Source of the DNA: Knufia peltigerae | Lineage: Eukaryota > Ascomycota > Eurotiomycetes > Chaetothyriales > Trichomeriaceae | DNA length: 26,980 nt | Assembly: GCA_030247855.1 (NCBI GenBank) | Contig: JAPDRN010000228.1 | Location: forward strand, 1-26,980 | Direction of reading: 5' to 3' | Shown here: positions 22,245 through 26,980 of the stretch, in pieces | Layout of the letters: each line of letters starts with the position of its first letter | Position numbering within the stretch: position 1 is the first letter of the stretch | Program-made: the position numbers and the translations under genes | The notes under the pieces: model-generated | Databases searched by the model: none | The model's input: the letters and a program-made list of their open reading frames with translations, nothing else | Told to the model about the DNA's origin: nothing

Positions 22245-23711
22245 TCAGATGGGATAGGCCGGGGCTTCGCCCTTGACCGTCATCCATTGCCACTGGGTGA
22301 ATTCCTCCACGTTGGCCGGGCCGCCGATGCTGGTGCCGTTGCCGGACGCCCCTACCCCGCCGAAGGGATTGATGACCTCATCGTTCACGGTCTGGTCGTT
22401 GATGTGCAGCAGGCCGGTACGCAGGCGCTCGCCCAGCTTCAGCGCGCGGCCGACGTTGCTGGAGACGATCGCCATCGACAGGCCGTACTCGCTGTCATTG
22501 GCCAGGCGCACGGCTTCGTCGTCGTCATCGAACGGCACCACCACCGCTACCGGCGCGAAGATCTCTTCGTTGAAAGCCGGATTGTCCGCGCTGACGTTGC
22601 CGAGCACGGTCGGTGCGAAGAACAGGTCCTGGTAGGTGCCGCCGGTTTCGAGGGACGCACCTGCCTTCACCGCGTCGTCGACCACGCGCGCCGCATGGTC
22701 GCGTTGCGCGGCATTGATCAGTGGGCCCAGCGCCACGTCCTCGCGTGCCGGGTCGCCCACCTTCAGCGACTTCGCCTTGGCCACCAGCTTCTGCAGGAAC
22801 GCCTGATGGATGCTGCGCTGTACCAGCACACGGCCGGTGGCCATGCAGATCTGGCCCTGGTGCAGATACACGCCCCATGCGGTGTTGGCCACGGCCAGGT
22901 CCAGATCCGCATCGTCGAGGATGATCAGCGCGTTCTTGCCGCCCAGCTCCAGCGACACCTTTTTCAGGTGCTTGCCGGCGGCTTCGCCAACCTTGCGTCC
23001 GGCCGCCGTCGAGCCGGTGAACTGGATCATCGCCACATGCGGGTCGCTGGTCAGCGCGGCACCGGCGGCGCCGTCGCCGGGCAACATGTGCAGCACACCC
23101 TGCGGAAGACCAGCCTGCTCGAACAGGCGTGCGATCACCGCACCACCACACACCGCCGTGCGCGGGTCCGGCTTGAGCACCACGGCATTGCCGAGCGCGA
23201 TCGCCGGCGCCACCGCGCGCATCGCCAGGTACAGCGGGAAATTGAACGGAGAGATCACCCCCACCACACCCAGCGGACGGCGCCGCGCCAGATTCAGGCG
23301 CCCAGGCTCGGACGGCAGGATCTCACCCACGCTGCGCGAAGGCAGCGCGGCGGCCTCATGCAGCGCCTTGATGGTCACCTTGGCCTCGAAACCAGCCTTC
23401 AGGCGGGTGGAGCCACTTTCGCGGACCAGCCAGTCGGCCAGCGTATCGATGTTTTCTTCGGCCAGGCGTGCAGCCTTGCGCAGCACCTCGGCGCGCTGTT
23501 CGTACGGCGCCGCCGCCCATGCCTGTTGTGCCTGCGCCGCAGCGGCTGCAGAACGCGCGACCTGCGCCGCGTCGGCCAGGCCGATCTCACCAAGCGACTG
23601 CCCGGTGGCGGGCTCGATCACCGGCTGGCGCTGTGCGGCAGCGCTCCATTGACCATCGAAGAAGGCGCCTGACCAGAGTGTGTCCGGCAGCCATGGGGAA
23701 GATGCAGTCAT
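22245..23711 (-). CDS. NAD(P)-dependent aldehyde dehydrogenase, benzaldehyde type
   Basis: Aldehyde dehydrogenase of 488 residues. Catalytic residues are Asn157 (SPFNFPL), Glu255 (SLELGGKN) and the nucleophile Cys289 (HQGQICMATGR); FTGSTAAGRKVGE and NPFGGVGASGNG are the other family motifs. The HQGQICMATGR active site is that of benzaldehyde/vanillin dehydrogenases rather than betaine-aldehyde or succinate-semialdehyde enzymes. GGAGG precedes the ATG at 23711; the frame extends to 23774 without support. It is the first gene of a two-gene operon with the alcohol dehydrogenase and faces away from the DUF1415 gene across a 195-base gap. Confidence 0.93.
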   Translation of the reverse strand: MTASSPWLPDTLWSGAFFDGQWSAAAQRQPVIEPATGQSLGEIGLADAAQVARSAAAAAQAQQAWAAAPYEQRAEVLRKAARLAEENIDTLADWLVRESGSTRLKAGFEAKVTIKALHEAAALPSRSVGEILPSEPGRLNLARRRPLGVVGVISPFNFPLYLAMRAVAPAIALGNAVVLKPDPRTAVCGGAVIARLFEQAGLPQGVLHMLPGDGAAGAALTSDPHVAMIQFTGSTAAGRKVGEAAGKHLKKVSLELGGKNALIILDDADLDLAVANTAWGVYLHQGQICMATGRVLVQRSIHQAFLQKLVAKAKSLKVGDPAREDVALGPLINAAQRDHAARVVDDAVKAGASLETGGTYQDLFFAPTVLGNVSADNPAFNEEIFAPVAVVVPFDDDDEAVRLANDSEYGLSMAIVSSNVGRALKLGERLRTGLLHINDQTVNDEVINPFGGVGASGNGTSIGGPANVEEFTQWQWMTVKGEAPAYPI

Positions 23712-23906
23712 GTGAAGTCCTCCTGTGTCGTGCCGCCATTGCACGCCTGGCCCGCAGCGCCGGCAATCGGCCATTGGCGTGATATCGGCAAGGGATTGAA
23801 TCGATGGGAATTTCCAGCATCGCCGTTGTCCAGTTCCTGCACAGTGAACGGCGCTCCCGCACCGGCACGCCTACAATGGCCACCCACGCCAGCCGATGCG
23901 CCCGCC

Positions 23907-24473
23907 ATGACCGACACCCCCCTGCCCACCGATGACCCGATCGCCGCCACCCGCCTATGGCTGGAGCGCATCGTCATCGGCCTGAACCTGTGCCCGTTCG
24001 CCAAGGCGGTGTATGTAAAGGACCAGGTCCGCATCGTGCTGAGCGACGCGACCACACCCGAAGCCCTGGTGGAAGAACTGGCCGAAGAACTGGTGCTGCT
24101 GCGCGACACGCCGGCCGAGCAGATCGATACCACGCTGATCGTGCACCCTCAGGTGCTGACCGACTTCCTCGACTACAACGACTTCCTCGACAACGCCGAT
24201 GCGGCGATCGAGGCGCTGGACCTGCAGGGCATCCTGCAGGTGGCCAGCTTCCACCCGGAGTATCAGTTCGATGGTGTCGCCGCTGATGACGCCAGCAACT
24301 ACACCAACCGCGCGCCCTACCCCACCCTGCACCTGCTGCGCGAAGACAGCGTGGAACGCGCGGTGGATGTCTACCCGGATCCGGACGTGATCGTCGAGCG
24401 CAACATCCAGACCCTGGACCGGATTGGTGTCGAGGGCTGGCACCGTCGCCTGCGCGGTGACGACCTGTCATGA
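23907..24473 (+). CDS. DUF1415 family protein
   Basis: Cytoplasmic protein of 188 residues with the DUF1415 signature: a start in which WLERIVIGLNLCPFAKAVY is conserved, then TTLIVHPQVLTDFLDYNDFLD, LQGILQVASFHPEYQF, NYTNRAPYPTLHLLREDSVERAV and NIQTLDRIG. No function is established for the family; the conserved Cys, His and Asn residues could form an active or metal site. TACAAT at 23872-23877 is a possible -10. Its stop overlaps the next gene as ATGA, so the two are translated together. Confidence 0.9.
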   Translation: MTDTPLPTDDPIAATRLWLERIVIGLNLCPFAKAVYVKDQVRIVLSDATTPEALVEELAEELVLLRDTPAEQIDTTLIVHPQVLTDFLDYNDFLDNADAAIEALDLQGILQVASFHPEYQFDGVAADDASNYTNRAPYPTLHLLREDSVERAVDVYPDPDVIVERNIQTLDRIGVEGWHRRLRGDDLS

Positions 24474-25270
24474 GCACGGTGCCGCCGATTGCTGCCTGGC
24501 CGGTCGCGCCGCTGCACGACAGAGTCGTGCTGGTCACCGGTGGTGCCAACGGCATCGGCCGCGGCATCGCCCAGGCGGTGCTCGGGGCCGGCGGCCGCGT
24601 GCTGATCGGCGATCTGGATGTGGAGGCGGGCCAGGCCTGCCTCGCCGAATGGCAGCGCGGCGATGATGCGGCGTTCCAGCGGCTGGACATCACCGACGAA
24701 ACCAGTGTGCGCGACTTCATCGCGGTGGCCCTGCAACGCTTCGGCCGCATCGACGGCCTGGTCAACAATGCCGGCATCGCCGGGCCGCACGGCACCCTGC
24801 TGCAGGACATGGACTGGGAAGAATGGCAGCGCCGGCTTTCGTCGCTGCATGGTGCATTCCTGTGCAGCAAGCATGCATTGCCGGCGCTGTCGGCCGATGC
24901 CGGCGCGATCATCAACATCGCGTCGACGCGCGCCTGGCAGTCCGAGCCGCACAGCGAAGCCTACGCTGCGGCCAAGGGCGGGCTGGTGGCTTTCACCCAT
25001 GCGCTGGCCATCAGTGCCGGACCGGCGGTGCGGGTGAACAGCATCAGCCCCGGCTGGATCAGCACCGATGCCTGGCAGGCACCGTCGCGGCGGCACGTGC
25101 CGCAGTATTCGGCCACCGACCATGCCCAGCATCCGGTGGGCCGGGTGGGGCAACCGGAAGATATCGGCGCGCTGGCGGTGTACCTGCTGTCTTCGTTGTC
25201 CGGCTTCAGTACCGGCCAGGATTTCATCGTCGACGGTGGCATGACCCGGAAGATGATCTACGCCGAATGA
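24470..25270 (+). CDS. Short-chain dehydrogenase/reductase (SDR)
   Basis: NAD(P)-dependent oxidoreductase of 266 residues. The cofactor motif is TGGANGIG (23-30), with Asp48 and Asp50 after the second strand suggesting NAD. NNAG is at 99-102, and the catalytic residues are Ser152 (IASTRAW), Tyr165 and Lys169 (YAAAK). The C-terminal FSTGQDFIVDGGMTRKM is the classical SDR end. The substrate is unknown. The start overlaps the DUF1415 stop by four bases. The last 17 codons plus stop and following REP are duplicated downstream (25355-25450). Confidence 0.92.
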   Translation: MSTVPPIAAWPVAPLHDRVVLVTGGANGIGRGIAQAVLGAGGRVLIGDLDVEAGQACLAEWQRGDDAAFQRLDITDETSVRDFIAVALQRFGRIDGLVNNAGIAGPHGTLLQDMDWEEWQRRLSSLHGAFLCSKHALPALSADAGAIINIASTRAWQSEPHSEAYAAAKGGLVAFTHALAISAGPAVRVNSISPGWISTDAWQAPSRRHVPQYSATDHAQHPVGRVGQPEDIGALAVYLLSSLSGFSTGQDFIVDGGMTRKMIYAE

Positions 25271-25312
25271 TCCCGGGCCAGGACACACGGTAGATGCCAA
25301 CCTTGGTTGGCA
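25217..25312 (+). repeat. First copy of a 96-bp direct repeat (SDR gene 3' end plus REP)
   Basis: Covers the last part of the SDR gene, its stop, about 20 bases and one GTAG-type REP (GTAGATGCCAACC at 25290-25312). It matches 25355-25450 at 95 of 96 bases, offset 138. Confidence 0.95.
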
Positions 25313-25320
25313 TGGATCCC

Positions 25321-25344
25321 GTGCCAACCAAGGTTGGCACCTAC
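25321..25344 (-). repeat. GTAG-type REP, inverted partner of 25290-25312
   Basis: Minus-strand GTAG with GTGCCAACC-TT-GGTTGGCAC. Together with the plus-strand element at 25290 it forms a head-to-head pair. Confidence 0.85.
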
Positions 25345-25354
25345 CAAAGCATCT

Positions 25355-25450
25355 CAGGATTTCATCGTCGACGGCGGCATGACCCGGAAGATGATCTACG
25401 CCGAATGATCCCGGGCCAGGACACACGGTAGATGCCAACCTTGGTTGGCA
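25355..25450 (+). pseudogene. Second copy: remnant of the SDR gene 3' end plus REP
   Basis: Carries codons for QDFIVDGGMTRKMIYAE and the stop, without a start or upstream gene body. The single difference from the first copy is GGT to GGC, both glycine. It ends in a REP (25428-25455) in which the head-to-head pair seen in the first copy has collapsed to a single palindrome closed by CTAC. Confidence 0.9.
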
Positions 25451-25479
25451 CCTACCAGGGCATCAAGCATCGATTTCCA

Positions 25480-25502
25480 GTAGATCCACGCCATGCGTGG
25501 AT
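25480..25502 (+). repeat. GTAG-type REP, ATCCACGCC subtype
   Basis: GTAG followed by ATCCACGC-CAT-GCGTGGAT, 14 bases beyond the stop of the M3 peptidase gene. The same stem occurs at 20853-20871. Confidence 0.8.
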
Positions 25503-25515
25503 GGCGGTAGCGTGC

Positions 25516-26980
25516 TTACGCCATGCCGGAATGGCGCAGCAGCGCATCGATCTGCGGCGCGCGGCCGCGGAAGGCCTTGAAGTTTTCGGCGGCCGGACGA
25601 CTACCGCCGCGTGACAACACCTCGTCGCGGAAACGCGCGCCGGTTGCGGCCAGCGCCTGCGGCGCTTCCTCGAACGCGGCATACGCATCGGCACTCAGCA
25701 CTTCAGCCCACTTGTAGCTGTAGTAACCGGCGGCATAGCCACCGGCGAAGATGTGGCTGAACTGATGCGGGAAGCGATTCCAGCTCGGCGGATGGTTCAC
25801 CGCCACCTCCGCACGCACGCGCCCAAGCAGTGCCAGCACGCTGTCCTGCGCGGCTTCGAACTCGCTATGCAGCAGCATGTCGAACAGGCCGAATTCGAGC
25901 TGGCGCACGGTCGCCATGCCGCTGTGGAAATTGCGTGCGGCCAGCATGCGCTCGTACAGCGCGCGCGGCAACGGCTCGCCGGTTTCCACATGCGCGGTCA
26001 TGCCCTGCAGGTGGTCCCATTCCCAGCAGAAGTTCTCCATGAACTGGCTGGGCAGCTCCACCGCATCCCACTCCACGCCGTTGATGCCGGCCACGCCCAG
26101 TTCGCCGATACGGGTCAGCAGCTGATGCAGGCCGTGGCCCATTTCATGGAACAGCGTGGTCACTTCATTGTGGCTGAAGGTTGCCGGCTTGCCATCGGCA
26201 CCACGGCCGAAGTTGCATACCAGGTACACCAGCGGCGTCTGCACGCTGCCATCGGCGCGCTCGCGGCGGTTGCGGCAGTCATCCATCCACGCGCCGCCAC
26301 GCTTGCCCTCGCGGGCATACAGGTCCAGGTAGAACTGGCCGACCAGGGTGCCCTGCGCATCCACCAGGCGGAAGAAGCGCACGTCCTCATGCCAGACCGG
26401 CGCGCTGTCTTCCTGCACGCGCAGGCCATACAGCTGTTCGATCACCGAGAACAGGCCACCCAGCACTTTCGGCTCAGTGAAGTACTGCTTCACTTCCTGC
26501 TCGGAGTAGCTGTAACGCGCCTGCTTCAGGCGGTCGGCGGCGAACGCCAGATCCCAGGCCTGCAGGCTGTCGATACCGAGATGCTCGCGGGCGAACTGCT
26601 CCAGCTCGGCACGATCGTTGGCCGCGAACGGCTTGGCGCGGGCAGCAAGGTCGCGCAGGAAACCCAGCACTTCGGCGGGGTCCTTGGCCATCTTGGTGGC
26701 TACCGAATAGTCGGCGTAGGAATCAAAGCCCAGCAGTGCGGCCAACTCGGCACGCAGTGCAAGGATGCGATCGATATTGCCGCCGTTGTCCAGCGCATCA
26801 TCGCCGAACTCGGACGCGCGCTGCGCACTGGCGCGGTACAGGATCTCGCGCAGGTCGCGGTCTTCGCCCCAGGTCTGCACCGGCAGGTAGCACGGCATCT
26901 GCAGGGTCAGTTTCCAGCCCGTCGTGCCGTCCTTCTCGGCGGCAGCGTGTGCCGCAGCCTTCACGTCGTCCGGCACGCCA
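25516..26980 (-). CDS. prlC: Oligopeptidase A-like M3 metallopeptidase (N-terminus outside the window)
   Basis: Zinc oligopeptidase of the M3A family (OpdA/PrlC), which degrades short peptides including signal peptides in the cytoplasm. About 487 C-terminal residues are visible; the family is about 680, so roughly the first 190 lie beyond 26980. The zinc site is HEMGH at 26148-26134, and the third ligand is probably the Glu in VELPSQFMENF, 26 residues after the second His. Substrate-binding elements HIFAGGYAAGYYSYKWAEVL and the C-terminal FRGRAPQIDALLRHSG agree with OpdA. The open frame continues to the window edge; the GTG near 26976 is an internal valine, not the start. Confidence 0.92.
   Translation of the reverse strand, partial: GVPDDVKAAAHAAAEKDGTTGWKLTLQMPCYLPVQTWGEDRDLREILYRASAQRASEFGDDALDNGGNIDRILALRAELAALLGFDSYADYSVATKMAKDPAEVLGFLRDLAARAKPFAANDRAELEQFAREHLGIDSLQAWDLAFAADRLKQARYSYSEQEVKQYFTEPKVLGGLFSVIEQLYGLRVQEDSAPVWHEDVRFFRLVDAQGTLVGQFYLDLYAREGKRGGAWMDDCRNRRERADGSVQTPLVYLVCNFGRGADGKPATFSHNEVTTLFHEMGHGLHQLLTRIGELGVAGINGVEWDAVELPSQFMENFCWEWDHLQGMTAHVETGEPLPRALYERMLAARNFHSGMATVRQLEFGLFDMLLHSEFEAAQDSVLALLGRVRAEVAVNHPPSWNRFPHQFSHIFAGGYAAGYYSYKWAEVLSADAYAAFEEAPQALAATGARFRDEVLSRGGSRPAAENFKAFRGRAPQIDALLRHSGMA

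Noticed and set aside
23712..23906. Sigma-54 promoter ahead of the aldehyde dehydrogenase
   Set aside because: GG and GC pairs occur, but none with the required 10-base spacing and flanking consensus. The linked regulator also lacks the AAA+ domain.
26974..26976. GTG as the start of the M3 peptidase
   Set aside because: The frame continues to the window edge, and the family needs about 190 more N-terminal residues.

Overview
The window is high-GC chromosomal DNA from a gammaproteobacterium. It is almost certainly a member of the Stenotrophomonas maltophilia complex (Xanthomonadaceae). Three things point there: a smeT/smeDEF multidrug efflux locus at the left edge with its operator, GTAG-headed REP palindromes in most gaps between genes, and the lptM-dapF-DUF484-xerC and hslVU gene orders. 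No phage, plasmid, insertion sequence, CRISPR array, rRNA or tRNA was seen. Most of the window is ordinary core genome. I found no gene cluster that is clearly an undescribed system; the less ordinary material is regulatory and repetitive.

Left part (1-3555): the start of smeE (cut by the window edge) and smeD on the minus strand, divergent from the repressor gene smeT on the plus strand. The gap holds a SmeT operator overlapping the smeDEF promoter, followed by a long leader that can fold. smeT ends at a shared terminator facing hslVU.

3565-9298: the hslV-hslU protease operon (minus) behind a good sigma-32-type promoter; a small DUF3079 gene with an FNR-like box; the lptM-dapF-DUF484-xerC operon (minus), whose last stop codon lies inside a REP; and a YbaN-family membrane protein.

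9295-16213: two secreted S9-family peptidases (oligopeptidase B-like and prolyl oligopeptidase-like, both minus) flank a PLP aminotransferase (plus). A small membrane protein (minus) and a periplasmic lipocalin (plus) follow.

16218-19641: the methionine importer subunits metN-metI without metQ, an EamA-family permease, and the cyclic-di-GMP-binding protein gene yajQ. A near-perfect palindrome of about 87 bp lies between metN and the permease.

19680-23711: a minus-strand set of aldehyde dehydrogenase, zinc alcohol dehydrogenase and an AcoR-like regulator. The regulator keeps the sensory domains and the Fis-type HTH but has no sigma-54 AAA+ domain. The set looks like a small aryl/alkyl alcohol-aldehyde oxidation module with its own regulator.

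23907-26980: DUF1415 and an SDR oxidoreductase, translationally coupled (plus). The 3' end of the SDR gene has been duplicated in tandem together with a REP. The 3' part of an M3 oligopeptidase A gene (minus) runs off the right edge.
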